Shown here piece by piece: positions 18,553 to 25,453 of a stretch of 32,154 bases of DNA. The stretch comes from Deltaproteobacteria bacterium (GTDB lineage: Bacteria > Desulfobacterota > Binatia > UBA9968 > JAJDTQ01). A program made the position numbers and the translations under genes. The notes below the pieces were generated by a model, which worked only from the letters and a program-made list of their open reading frames with translations, made no database searches and was not told where the DNA came from. Each line of letters begins with the position of its first letter. The stretch's first letter is position 1. The stretch covers positions 1 through 32,154 of the forward strand of contig JAPPNF010000041.1 in assembly GCA_028818755.1 (NCBI GenBank), written 5' to 3'.

Positions 18553-18594
18553 CTTGTGGTAAATCCCTGCGCCAAGTGGCAAAATTCGGCTCAG
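18553..18594 (+). pseudogene. Relic of the 3' end of a CYTH gene
   Basis: This segment matches 8154-8195, the last codons and stop of the CYTH gene, at 35 of 42 positions without gaps. It translates to LVVNPCAKWQNSAQ against LVENPFTKWQNSD-stop; the stop codon itself is changed. No ExExK or other CYTH sequence lies upstream, so only the tail survives. It implies that a second CYTH-like gene once stood here. Confidence 0.6.
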
Positions 18595-18620
18595 GGCCGT
18601 GAATCCAAGGACACGTTGAC

Positions 18621-19025
18621 ATGAAACCGCGCTGGCAGTACCGGTTCGACAACTTCAAACGGGCATTCCTGTTGCTCAGGGAGGCGCTCGACGAAGAGCG
18701 AGAACTCAGCCAGTTGGAGCAGGAAGGCGTCATCCAGCGCTTTGAGTACACGATGGAGTTGGCCTGGAAAGTCATGAGGGACTACCTGGAAAGCGAGAGT
18801 CTCGTCTTGCCGCAGGTCACCCCTCGGGCCGTCATACGGGCCGCATTCGAGTCCAGGCTGATCAGCGACGGTGAGACGTGGATGGATGCTCTGGATGACC
18901 GCAACAAGATGTCCCATACCTACGACTTCAAGAAGTTCAAGGATGTGATCGACAGCATCAGGAGCCGCTACCTGAAGGTCATGGATGAGCTCCATACGAA
19001 GCTGGTCGAACAGAGCGCGGAGTAG
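18621..19025 (+). CDS. HepT/HI0074-like protein, nucleotidyltransferase partner
   Basis: This 134-residue helical-bundle protein belongs to the HI0074/HepT group that pairs with minimal nucleotidyltransferases. The motif RNKMSHTY (R94 to Y101) fits the RX4HXY motif of HepT RNase toxins, and FEYTMELAWKVMRDYL (41-56) is a family hallmark. In characterised MntA-HepT pairs the HepT RNase is silenced by AMPylation of its motif tyrosine by MntA. Older annotation calls such proteins nucleotidyltransferase substrate-binding subunits. The ATG at 18621 has AAGGA upstream. The nucleotidyltransferase gene begins 5 nt after its stop, so the two form an operon. All key motif residues are present, so it may be active. 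Confidence 0.9.
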   Translation: MKPRWQYRFDNFKRAFLLLREALDEERELSQLEQEGVIQRFEYTMELAWKVMRDYLESESLVLPQVTPRAVIRAAFESRLISDGETWMDALDDRNKMSHTYDFKKFKDVIDSIRSRYLKVMDELHTKLVEQSAE

Positions 19026-19030
19026 TTGCG

Positions 19031-19348
19031 ATGGACCACGGCCTTACAGTCAAGCAGTTACGCACGATTAGGCGGATTCTCGCGTCTTATGCGGACGTCA
19101 TCACCCAGGTCGACCTCTTCGGCTCTCGCGCCACGGGTGCTTGCCGCCCGGATTCGGACATAGACTTGGTCCTCCATGGTCAACTCGACGAAAGAACCAT
19201 TGATCGTCTATGGACATTGTTTCACGAAAGCAACCTCCCGGTCGCGGTTGACGTAATGAGCTACGACCTTACGACGTATCGACCGCTCAGAGCCCATATG
19301 GACGAAGTGAGGCAGCCGCTCTTCACTCAACAGGAACTGAAGGCGTAA
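19031..19348 (+). CDS. Minimal nucleotidyltransferase (MntA/HI0073-like), antitoxin candidate
   Basis: This 105-residue protein is a minimal Pol-beta-type nucleotidyltransferase. The signature LFGSRATGACRPDSDIDLVL has GS at 31-32 and the catalytic aspartates D43 and D45; a third acidic residue, D74, lies in VAVDVMSYD. It is expected to transfer AMP to the HepT-like protein encoded 5 nt upstream. The ATG at 19031 closely follows the preceding stop (TAG, then TTGCG), so translational coupling is likely. No deviation from the family was seen. The pair could also serve a non-toxin role, as is still open for HI0073-HI0074 proteins. Confidence 0.9.
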   Translation: MDHGLTVKQLRTIRRILASYADVITQVDLFGSRATGACRPDSDIDLVLHGQLDERTIDRLWTLFHESNLPVAVDVMSYDLTTYRPLRAHMDEVRQPLFTQQELKA

Positions 19349-19376
19349 ACGGCCGCCAGTCAAAGAGAAGTGCGCC

Positions 19377-19607
19377 ATGTCCCAGACCCGAAAAAGATTT
19401 TCTACCCAGGTCGATGCCGAGATCGTGTCCTCCATCCGCGCAATCGCCAAGCAGGAAGGCCGCCAAATTCAGGCTCTCGTGGGGGAGGCACTTGCCGACC
19501 TGATCGAAAAACGGAAACAGGCCCGGCCCCGGCCGCAAGTCATGGCTGCCTATCTCGCCAGTCATGACAAGTATGGTGAGCTCTACAAGAAGCTCGCCCA
19601 TGAGTGA
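19377..19607 (+). CDS. Ribbon-helix-helix antitoxin-like protein, orphan
   Basis: This 76-residue protein looks like a ribbon-helix-helix DNA-binding antitoxin: a short strand (KRFSTQVDAEIVSSI), two helices (AIAKQEGRQIQALVGEALADLI) and a basic, proline-containing C-terminal tail that would hold the toxin-binding part. Its stop overlaps by 8 nt the ATG (19600) of a Doc-like toxin stub, which is the classical gene order of antitoxin-toxin pairs. Because the toxin is broken, the antitoxin is now an orphan. It may still autoregulate or neutralise related toxins elsewhere. It begins 28 nt after the nucleotidyltransferase gene and might be read from the same transcript. Confidence 0.8.
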   Translation: MSQTRKRFSTQVDAEIVSSIRAIAKQEGRQIQALVGEALADLIEKRKQARPRPQVMAAYLASHDKYGELYKKLAHE

Positions 19608-19670
19608 CTACCTGACGCTGACCAAAGTTCTCGCCATTCCGCGGACCAGATTCGACGGTACGAAGCCTCG
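19600..19670 (+). pseudogene. Frameshifted 5' stub of a Doc/Fic-type toxin gene
   Basis: From the ATG at 19600 the frame reads MSDYLTLTKVLAI, which matches the start of Doc (death-on-curing) toxins, where LT.EVLAIH is typical. At 19639-19640 only CC stands where the family has a His codon. Shifting frame restores ADQIRRYE, again Doc-like, up to 19664. The original frame instead reaches a stop at 19672-19674. The rest of the toxin, including the HxFxxGNKR Fic motif, is missing, and the ATG of the AroA-like gene follows at 19671. Doc toxins phosphorylate EF-Tu; this stub cannot. Confidence 0.7.
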
Positions 19671-20972
19671 ATGAACATCAAATCCGGACCCTGCGGTGGA
19701 CTGCACGGGTCGCTTCGCGTCATTTCTTCGAAATACCATTTCACGCGGGCGATGATCATGGGGTCGCTGGCCCACGGGCGGAGCACCATCAACGACGTGT
19801 CCGGGGCGTTCGTCGGCAAGATGACCTCGACCACCGAGAACATCGCCGCGTTCGGTCCGGTCATCGAGTTCGCCGGGGATACCTGTGTCATTGACGGCGG
19901 TGACTATCGTACCCCCGGGAACGTGATCGACGTCGATGACTCGGGCACCACGCTTCAGTTCCTGCTGGGGGTCGTGGCGGCAACTCCGGGTTGGACGGTG
20001 TTCACGGGCAACCAGTCACTGCGCAGACGGCCCATGAAGTCGTTGCTGGACAGCCTGTCCGCGCTGGGCGTGCGTTGTCACTCCGCCCAGGGCGACGGAA
20101 CGGCGCCGATTATCGTCCAGGGCGGCGGGTTCGCCGGCGGGGAAACGGAGATCTCGGGTTTTATTTCGCAGTGGCTGTCGGGGGTCCTGATCTGCGCGCC
20201 GCTCAGCCGCGACGGGGTGACCGTCCGGGTCACGGACACGTTGCGGGAGAAGCCCTACATCGACATGACGCTGCAGATGCTCGACACGTTCGGGATCGAA
20301 TATGACGCCAGCGGCGCCCCCGACGTCTATGTGGTCCCCGGCGGACAAACCTACAAGCCGGCGAACCTGACCATTCCCGGCGACTTCTGTGTTGCCTCGG
20401 TGCCCATGGTTGCCGCCGCCATTACGCCGGGCTCGGACATCACCCTGCGGAATCTCGACATGACCAGCATCCATCCGGAGAAGAGGATCGTCGACATCAT
20501 GATGGAGATGGGCGCTGACCTGACCATCGACGCGGCGGCCAACACGATCCGGGTCCGGGGCTCGAAACCGATGCACGGGATCGACATCGACGTCACCCAC
20601 TCGCCCGACCTGGTGCCCATTCTGTCCGTATTGGGTTGTTTCGCCGAAGGCACGACCCGGATCGTCAACGGCGAGCACGTCCGCTACAAGGAGAGCGACC
20701 GGATCGCCTCGATGATGGAGCTCGTGAAGATCGGCGCCCGCATCACGGAACGGCCGGACGGGCTCGATATCGTTGGCATCGACGGCTACCGTGGTTCGGC
20801 GACGCTCGATGCCTACCTCGATCACCGCGTGGCGACGGCGTTGTCGGTGGCGGGCCTGCAGGGGGATCAGGAGATCACCGTGGCTAGGGCCGAGAACTTC
20901 GTCATGTCCTATCCGGAGTTCGTCAGCGACATGAACGGGCTGGGGGCCTCGCTGAGCATCGAGGAGGGGTGA
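19671..20972 (+). CDS. EPSP synthase-family (AroA-like) enolpyruvyl transferase, divergent
   Basis: This 433-residue protein has the full length and two-domain inside-out fold pattern of 3-phosphoshikimate 1-carboxyvinyltransferase, the sixth step of the shikimate pathway. Retained landmarks are K21 and R26, GTT (92-94), SLRRRPM (116-122), D313, KESDR (340-344) and DHR (384-386). By eye against E. coli AroA, several ligand-contact positions differ: Tyr22 for Ser23, Gln96 for Arg100, Ile165 for Ser169, His336 for Asn336 and Met412 for Lys411. It may thus use another substrate or be a weak paralog. No ribosome-binding site of quality precedes the ATG, which directly abuts the toxin stub. It ends 31 nt before a palindromic element. 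Confidence 0.82.
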   Translation: MNIKSGPCGGLHGSLRVISSKYHFTRAMIMGSLAHGRSTINDVSGAFVGKMTSTTENIAAFGPVIEFAGDTCVIDGGDYRTPGNVIDVDDSGTTLQFLLGVVAATPGWTVFTGNQSLRRRPMKSLLDSLSALGVRCHSAQGDGTAPIIVQGGGFAGGETEISGFISQWLSGVLICAPLSRDGVTVRVTDTLREKPYIDMTLQMLDTFGIEYDASGAPDVYVVPGGQTYKPANLTIPGDFCVASVPMVAAAITPGSDITLRNLDMTSIHPEKRIVDIMMEMGADLTIDAAANTIRVRGSKPMHGIDIDVTHSPDLVPILSVLGCFAEGTTRIVNGEHVRYKESDRIASMMELVKIGARITERPDGLDIVGIDGYRGSATLDAYLDHRVATALSVAGLQGDQEITVARAENFVMSYPEFVSDMNGLGASLSIEEG

Positions 20973-21003
20973 CAGCCGACCCACGGCCGTCCGGAATCTG
21001 ACC

Positions 21004-21144
21004 ATATGGCGCCCTTCGACTTCGCTTCGCTACGCTCAGGGCGAACGGGGTTTTCGTCAGGACTTCCTTGACTTAACCGTTCGCCCTGAGCCCTTCGACA
21101 AGCTCAGGACAGGCTTCGCGAAGCGAAGTCGAAGGGCGCCATAT
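21004..21144. repeat. Palindromic repeat element A (REP/MITE-like), also a likely bidirectional terminator
   Basis: The ends 21004-21030 and 21118-21144 are perfect 27-bp inverted repeats. Inside them CTCAGGGCGAACGG (21035-21048) pairs with 21077-21090, and a smaller hairpin CTGAG...CTCAG follows. The element shares blocks such as TTCGCCCTGAGC with element B. It lies between convergent genes (AroA-like and the DppC-like permease), where such a structure can end transcription from both sides. It encodes nothing. Confidence 0.85.
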
Positions 21145-21149
21145 AAGCC

Positions 21150-22070
21150 TCACAGACGCCCGACGTCGAAGAGGCGCCGGTCCATGATGTCGCGCAACGC
21201 GTCGCCCAGCAGATTGAACGCCAGGATGGCGAGGAATATCGCGAAACCCGGAAAAATGCTCATCCACCACAGCGTCCAATGTTGCATGCCGTTCGAGATC
21301 ATCACCCCCCAACTCGGGGTGGGCGGCTGGGCGCCGAGGCCGAGGAAGTTGAGGGCGGATTCGATGAGCAGGGCGCTCGACGCAACCACCGCGGAGAAGA
21401 CGATCACGTTGCCGGCGGCGTTGGGCCATATGTGCTTGAACGCGATTCGGGTATTGCTGGCGCCGGCGGCGCGGGCGGCCTCGACGAACTCCATCGACTT
21501 CAGGCTCAGGACCTCGCCGCGCACGAGCCGGGCGAACATGCCCAGTTTCGCCAACGCGATGGCAAGGATGGTGTAGAGGAGATTGGGGCCGAGCGCCGCC
21601 ACGATCGCCAACGCCAGGATCAAGGGCGGGATGGCCAACAGGGCGTCGATAACCCGCATGATCAAGGCGTCCCAGAACCTGCCCAGATAGGCCGCGATAA
21701 ATCCAAGGACCGCCCCCGCCATCAGCGACAAGGCGACGGCGCCGGCCACGACTTGTAGGGTGACGCGCCCGCCGAAGATGATGCGGCTGGCAATGTCGCG
21801 GCCGAGTTCGTCGGTTCCCAGCCAGTGGCTGGCGCTCGGCGGGCGCAGTATCTTCTCGACGTCGACATGGTGCGGATCGAAGGGAGACAACAGGGGCGCG
21901 AGGACCGCCATCAACACGAGGCCGAGAACGAGGACCGTCCCCACGGCGCCCTGCCGGTGCTTGAGCAGGTCGCGCACCAGGCGGGGTTCCGCCCCACCGC
22001 CAGGCACCGGCGTCTTGCCGGCGGGGCCGGTTTCCATACCTGACCGGGGCGTTTCTTGTACTTGGCTCAC
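21150..22070 (-). CDS. Peptide/nickel-type ABC transporter permease, DppC-like
   Basis: This 306-residue inner-membrane permease of the DppC/OppC family forms the translocation channel with the DppB-like partner. Its N-terminal cytoplasmic tail precedes the first membrane helix (VLVLGLVLMAVLAPLLSPF). The family landmark HWLGTDELGRDIASRIIFG follows, and the EAA loop VEAARAAGASNTRIAFKHIWPN contacts the ATPases. I chose the GTG at 22070 (GGAAGG upstream, 17 nt after the DppB-like stop). An ATG at 22037 would give 295 residues. A much longer open frame upstream runs antisense-like through the DppB gene and is not coding. It is the last gene of the operon, with no ATPase genes following. Confidence 0.93.
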   Translation of the reverse strand: MSQVQETPRSGMETGPAGKTPVPGGGAEPRLVRDLLKHRQGAVGTVLVLGLVLMAVLAPLLSPFDPHHVDVEKILRPPSASHWLGTDELGRDIASRIIFGGRVTLQVVAGAVALSLMAGAVLGFIAAYLGRFWDALIMRVIDALLAIPPLILALAIVAALGPNLLYTILAIALAKLGMFARLVRGEVLSLKSMEFVEAARAAGASNTRIAFKHIWPNAAGNVIVFSAVVASSALLIESALNFLGLGAQPPTPSWGVMISNGMQHWTLWWMSIFPGFAIFLAILAFNLLGDALRDIMDRRLFDVGRL

Positions 22071-22087
22071 GACCCTGGACCTTCCCA

Positions 22088-23041
22088 CTATACGATCAGG
22101 AGTTGCCTGATTCTCGGATCGACGTACGCGTACAGTATGTCGGTTATCAGGTTGACGAAGATGACCAGCAGGACGACCAGGAAGATGCCGCTCTGGACCA
22201 CCGGGAAGTCCCGCGTGGACACCGCGGCGACGATGAGACTCCCCAGTCCCGGCGTCGAGAAAATCGTCTCGGTCACGATGGCCCCGCCCAGCATGTTCCC
22301 GAGCTGTAGCCCCACCAGCGTCAGGACGGGTATGAGCGCATTGCGCAGGATGTGCTTCCGGACGATGGCGGACCAGGGCAGCCCCTTGGCGTGGGCGGTT
22401 CGGACGTAGTCCTGCGACAGCACCTGCAAGACGCTCGCGCGTGTCTGGCGAATGATCAGCGGCGCCACGTGCAGGCCGATGGTCAAGGCGGGCAGAATCA
22501 TGAGTTTCAGGTTCTCGAAGGGTGATTCCGTGAAAGGAACGTACCCGGAGGGCGGCAGCAGGTTGAAGAAGATCGCGAACAGGAGGATCAGCAGCACCCC
22601 AAGCCAGAAATAGGGGACGCCCAGGGCTACGGCCGAGAACATTCCAATGACGGTGTCGGTGGTGGTGCCGCGTCGAAGCGCGGCCAGTATGCCCCCGGGA
22701 ATACCGATGACGAGGGCAATGATCAGGGCCAGGCCGCTCAGCTCCAGCGAGACCGGCAGGCGATCGACGAGCATGGCCCAAACCCGTTCATTGCTGTGAA
22801 GCGACCGCCCCAGGTCGCCGCTCAAGGTCCTGGTCAGCCAGTCCACGTACTGGACGAACATCGGGCGATCGAAGCCGTACTGTTGGCGCGCGATCTCGCG
22901 CTGTTCGGGGGTCGCGAACTCGCCCAGGACCGTGAGGGTCGGGTCGCCCGGAATGACGTTGATGACGAAAAAGACAAAAAACGAGACCAGGAGGACTACC
23001 GGGACGGTCTGTCCGATTCGCTTGGAGATGAACAGAAACAT
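22088..23041 (-). CDS. Peptide/nickel-type ABC transporter permease, DppB-like
   Basis: This 317-residue inner-membrane permease has six predicted membrane helices, starting at FVFFVINVIPGDP, a family signature. The GDLGRSLHSN segment follows, and the EAA loop is VRTAHAKGLPWSAIVRKHILRN. It pairs with the DppC-like permease to import peptides or similar solutes delivered by the family 5 binding protein upstream. The length is normal and the ATG at 23041 begins with the typical MFLFISKRIGQTVPVVLL. It lies 17 nt before the DppC-like gene. A 191-bp palindromic element separates it from the binding-protein gene and may lower its expression relative to that gene. Confidence 0.96.
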   Translation of the reverse strand: MFLFISKRIGQTVPVVLLVSFFVFFVINVIPGDPTLTVLGEFATPEQREIARQQYGFDRPMFVQYVDWLTRTLSGDLGRSLHSNERVWAMLVDRLPVSLELSGLALIIALVIGIPGGILAALRRGTTTDTVIGMFSAVALGVPYFWLGVLLILLFAIFFNLLPPSGYVPFTESPFENLKLMILPALTIGLHVAPLIIRQTRASVLQVLSQDYVRTAHAKGLPWSAIVRKHILRNALIPVLTLVGLQLGNMLGGAIVTETIFSTPGLGSLIVAAVSTRDFPVVQSGIFLVVLLVIFVNLITDILYAYVDPRIRQLLIV

Positions 23042-23067
23042 CAGCCCGAGGGCGGAGTGTGGAGGGG

Positions 23068-23258
23068 TGGCGCCCTTCGACTTCGCGCTGCTGGCGCGGC
23101 GCTACGCTCAGGGCGAACGGTTACGTTAATTAGTCTTGAGTAGAATCCCGTTCGCCCTGAGCCGTTCGTCAAGCCTGTCCTGAGCCCTTCGACAAGCTCA
23201 GGACAGGCTTGTCGAAGGGCTCAGGACAGGCGTAGCGAAGCGAAGTCGAAGGGCGCCA
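23068..23258. repeat. Palindromic repeat element B (REP/MITE-like) within the dpp-like operon
   Basis: The ends 23068-23086 and 23240-23258 are perfect 19-bp inverted repeats whose sequence is also the outer arm of element A. In the centre 23171-23185 pairs perfectly with 23196-23210 (15 bp, 10-nt loop). The CGTTCGCCCTGAGC block recurs at 23148-23162. Its place after the binding-protein gene and before the permease genes resembles REP sites that stabilise the upstream mRNA or attenuate the downstream genes. Confidence 0.85.
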
Positions 23259-23271
23259 GATTTCGGAACGG

Positions 23272-24843
23272 CTACTTGGCCGTCCAAGCCTCCGCAAACA
23301 CCCAGGCGCCGCCGACCGTGCGCTTCAGGTTCTTCACCGAGGTCCGCTCAACCTGGGTCGACTCCATGAAGAACAGGAAGCCGTAAAGCGCATTGTCGAC
23401 CAGGTAGGCCTGGATTTCGCGGTAGAGACCCTTTCTCACGGACTGATCGGTCTGCCGTGCGGCATTGTCGATCATGTCGAACAGCTTCTCGTCGCTCACG
23501 CCGGTCCGCTGAATGCGGGCGCGCCGTCCGAATATCCGTCCGAACGTCTGGGCCGGGTCGATGCCCGGTACGGTGAAGCGGCCGATACCGAACATGTGGT
23601 TCTTGGCGCGCAGACTGGCCTGCATCGACTGGCGGTCGACGGTCTTGATGGTGAGATTGATGCCGGCCTCCTTCAATTGCGCCTGCATCAACTGGGCCAC
23701 CGTGGAGTCGGGCTGACGCTTGATGATGTCCAGTCGCGCGTCGAGTCCGTCCTTGTGCCCCACCTCGGCGAGCAGTTGCCTGGCGCGGGCGGGATCATGA
23801 CTGTACTTCTCGAGCGTTGCGTCGAACACCCAGTTCTGGTTGGGGATCAGGGTCGGGGTGACCTGTCCCCTGCCGAGGGTGATGACCTTCATCATCGTTT
23901 GACGGTCCATGCCGAACAGCACCGCCTGTCTCAGCCGGATGTCGTTGAACGGCGGCTTGGAAATGTTGAATGCGAACATGACGTGCCGGCCATTGCCGGT
24001 GCGCACGAGCCGGAGGTTGGCATCGCCGCTCACCGTCTTCAGGTCCCGGGCGGACACGGTGTCGATGACCTGGACGTTGCCGGACTTGACCTCGATGACC
24101 TTCACCGCGCTCTTCTTGATGAACCGGATGATGACGCTGTCGAGATACGGCAACGGTTTTCCATCGGCGCCGTTCCGCCAGTAATCCGGGTTTCTTTCGA
24201 GGACGATTCTGGAGCCCGATTGCCAACTGGCGAACTTGAAGGGGCCGGTGCCCGCGGGGTTCCTGCCATAGTCCTGTCCGTGCTTCTTGATGGCGGCCGG
24301 AGACGAAATCAGCCCGGCGAAGGCGATGGCCGGCAGCGCGGCCGAACTTGGCGCCTTGAGATTGATGCGCAACTGATAGGGGCCGCGAACTTCCACCCCA
24401 GTGATCGCGGACAGGTCGGAGGCGCGCGGCGCGTTCAACTCCTTCGAGAGCGCGCGCTGGAACGTGACCGCCGCGGCTTCCGCGTTGAACGCGGTGCCGT
24501 CATGGAACTTGACCCCCTGCCGCAATGTGAAATCGATGGATTTCTTGTCGTCGGTAAACTTCCAGCTCGTCGCCAGCCCGGGTGCGACTTCGCCGCTCCC
24601 CGTGATGCCCAGGAGCGATTCGTAAATCTGCCGCCAGACGTAGTGGTCCAGGTTGCCCCCGTCACCAAACAGCGGGTCGAGAGACTTCGGCTCCAGCACG
24701 GTCGCGCCGACAATCGTTCCGCCTCGTACCGGCTTGTCCTGGGCAAAGGCCGGGTAGGCCGCGGCGACGGATACGAAAAGCGCGGTCGCGAGGACCACGG
24801 ACAGGTTGCGCACGCATCGCGTTCCCCAATTCATGATGTTCAT
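23272..24843 (-). CDS. ABC transporter substrate-binding protein, family 5 (peptide/nickel type)
   Basis: This 523-residue exported protein would capture peptides or similar ligands and deliver them to the DppBC-like permeases. The signal peptide has a basic start, a hydrophobic core (LSVVLATALFVSVAAAYPAFA) and a probable cut at AFA-QD (about residue 35). Family 5 features include the early ATVLEPKSLDPLFG, KFHDGTAFNAEAAAVTFQRAL, the GTGPFKF segment and the LRQAVLFGMDR segment. I chose the ATG at 24843 because it starts the signal peptide and AGAGG lies 7 nt upstream; the open frame extends further but is not protein-like. It is the first gene of the operon, facing the small membrane protein across 123 bp. 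Confidence 0.95.
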   Translation of the reverse strand: MNIMNWGTRCVRNLSVVLATALFVSVAAAYPAFAQDKPVRGGTIVGATVLEPKSLDPLFGDGGNLDHYVWRQIYESLLGITGSGEVAPGLATSWKFTDDKKSIDFTLRQGVKFHDGTAFNAEAAAVTFQRALSKELNAPRASDLSAITGVEVRGPYQLRINLKAPSSAALPAIAFAGLISSPAAIKKHGQDYGRNPAGTGPFKFASWQSGSRIVLERNPDYWRNGADGKPLPYLDSVIIRFIKKSAVKVIEVKSGNVQVIDTVSARDLKTVSGDANLRLVRTGNGRHVMFAFNISKPPFNDIRLRQAVLFGMDRQTMMKVITLGRGQVTPTLIPNQNWVFDATLEKYSHDPARARQLLAEVGHKDGLDARLDIIKRQPDSTVAQLMQAQLKEAGINLTIKTVDRQSMQASLRAKNHMFGIGRFTVPGIDPAQTFGRIFGRRARIQRTGVSDEKLFDMIDNAARQTDQSVRKGLYREIQAYLVDNALYGFLFFMESTQVERTSVKNLKRTVGGAWVFAEAWTAK

Positions 24844-24966
24844 AGGTCGACCTCTTTCAAGCTGCTGTTTGGTTGTGTGGGTCCGTTTTGAGCCGCGCCA
24901 CGTTAACAAGAGTGGCGGGAGCATGTCAAATAAGTGGCAAGATAGGGCCTGTCCGAGCTTGGGGGT
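24844..24966. promoter_or_regulatory. Divergent promoter region
   Basis: These 123 bp separate the leftward peptide-transporter operon from the rightward small membrane-protein gene and should hold promoters for both. The sequence around 24900-24950 is AT-richer (for example CACGTTAACAAG), but I could not define boxes with confidence. Confidence 0.4.
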
Positions 24967-25383
24967 ATGATGATGTACGTCAAGAAGCTGATCCTGGGAA
25001 CCGCCGCCTATACTGTCTGCACGTTTTCTCTCGCCGTGGGCTGGCATGTGCTGCTTTTCAAAGAGAGATACGAGTCGTTCGGCTACTTCGAGGGCGATCC
25101 GAGCTTTCTTGTCGGTTTGCTGAGCATAGTGCTTCAGGGCTTTCTGCTTTCCGCCCTGTTTCCAATGCTGAAGACCGGGGGAAGCAGTTTTCGGCGAGGG
25201 ATCAAGTTCGCCTTCATCACGGGAGCCTTCTTCTGGACTTCTCACGTGCTCGCCTTCGTCGCCAAGCAGCAGGTGGCGGGAACGTCGGCGTTCATCGGGA
25301 TGGAAACGCTCTATCTTGTGCTTCAATTCGGACTGTTCGGCCTTTGCATCGGCTTCATCCATCGAGGAGGGAACTCAGCCTGA
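24967..25383 (+). CDS. Small polytopic membrane protein of unknown function
   Basis: This 138-residue protein has about four membrane helices: ILGTAAYTVCTFSLAVGWHV, LVGLLSIVLQGFLLSALFP, IKFAFITGAFFWTSHVLAF and LYLVLQFGLFGLCIGFI. The loop after helix one (KERYESFGYFEGDPSFLVG) and the Arg-rich turn before helix three (SSFRRGIK) look conserved-type, similar to small DUF membrane proteins, but I cannot assign a family. The frame begins MMMYVKKL; the second ATG is equally possible. The long open frame on the opposite strand is only a shadow. No operon partner is seen; the next gene converges on it. Confidence 0.75.
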   Translation: MMMYVKKLILGTAAYTVCTFSLAVGWHVLLFKERYESFGYFEGDPSFLVGLLSIVLQGFLLSALFPMLKTGGSSFRRGIKFAFITGAFFWTSHVLAFVAKQQVAGTSAFIGMETLYLVLQFGLFGLCIGFIHRGGNSA

Positions 25384-25453
25384 CGCAACGCCCGCACTCG
25401 GCGCAAGGGGAACCTTTCAGATCAGCCGTGGTCTCATCATCGTCCTCGGTGCC

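Larger units (their letters stand above)
18399..18620. other. Intergenic mosaic with relics of two genes found elsewhere in the window
   Basis: After the typA stop there is a weak hairpin (CCGAC / GTCGG, 18402-18418). Next come a copy of CTTTCAATCAGCCG (18423-18436), a minus-strand relic of an ABC permease end, and a plus-strand relic of a CYTH gene end. No functional gene is seen. The relics are listed separately. Confidence 0.5.

Noticed and set aside
22071..22781. N-terminal extension of the DppC-like frame
   Set aside because: It overlaps the intact DppB-like gene in another frame and has no transporter features; GTG at 22070 gives the normal family length.
24844..25362. N-terminal extension of the peptide-binding protein frame
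   Set aside because: The extension is charged, not protein-like, and antisense to a credible membrane protein; a signal peptide and ribosome-binding site fix the start at 24843.
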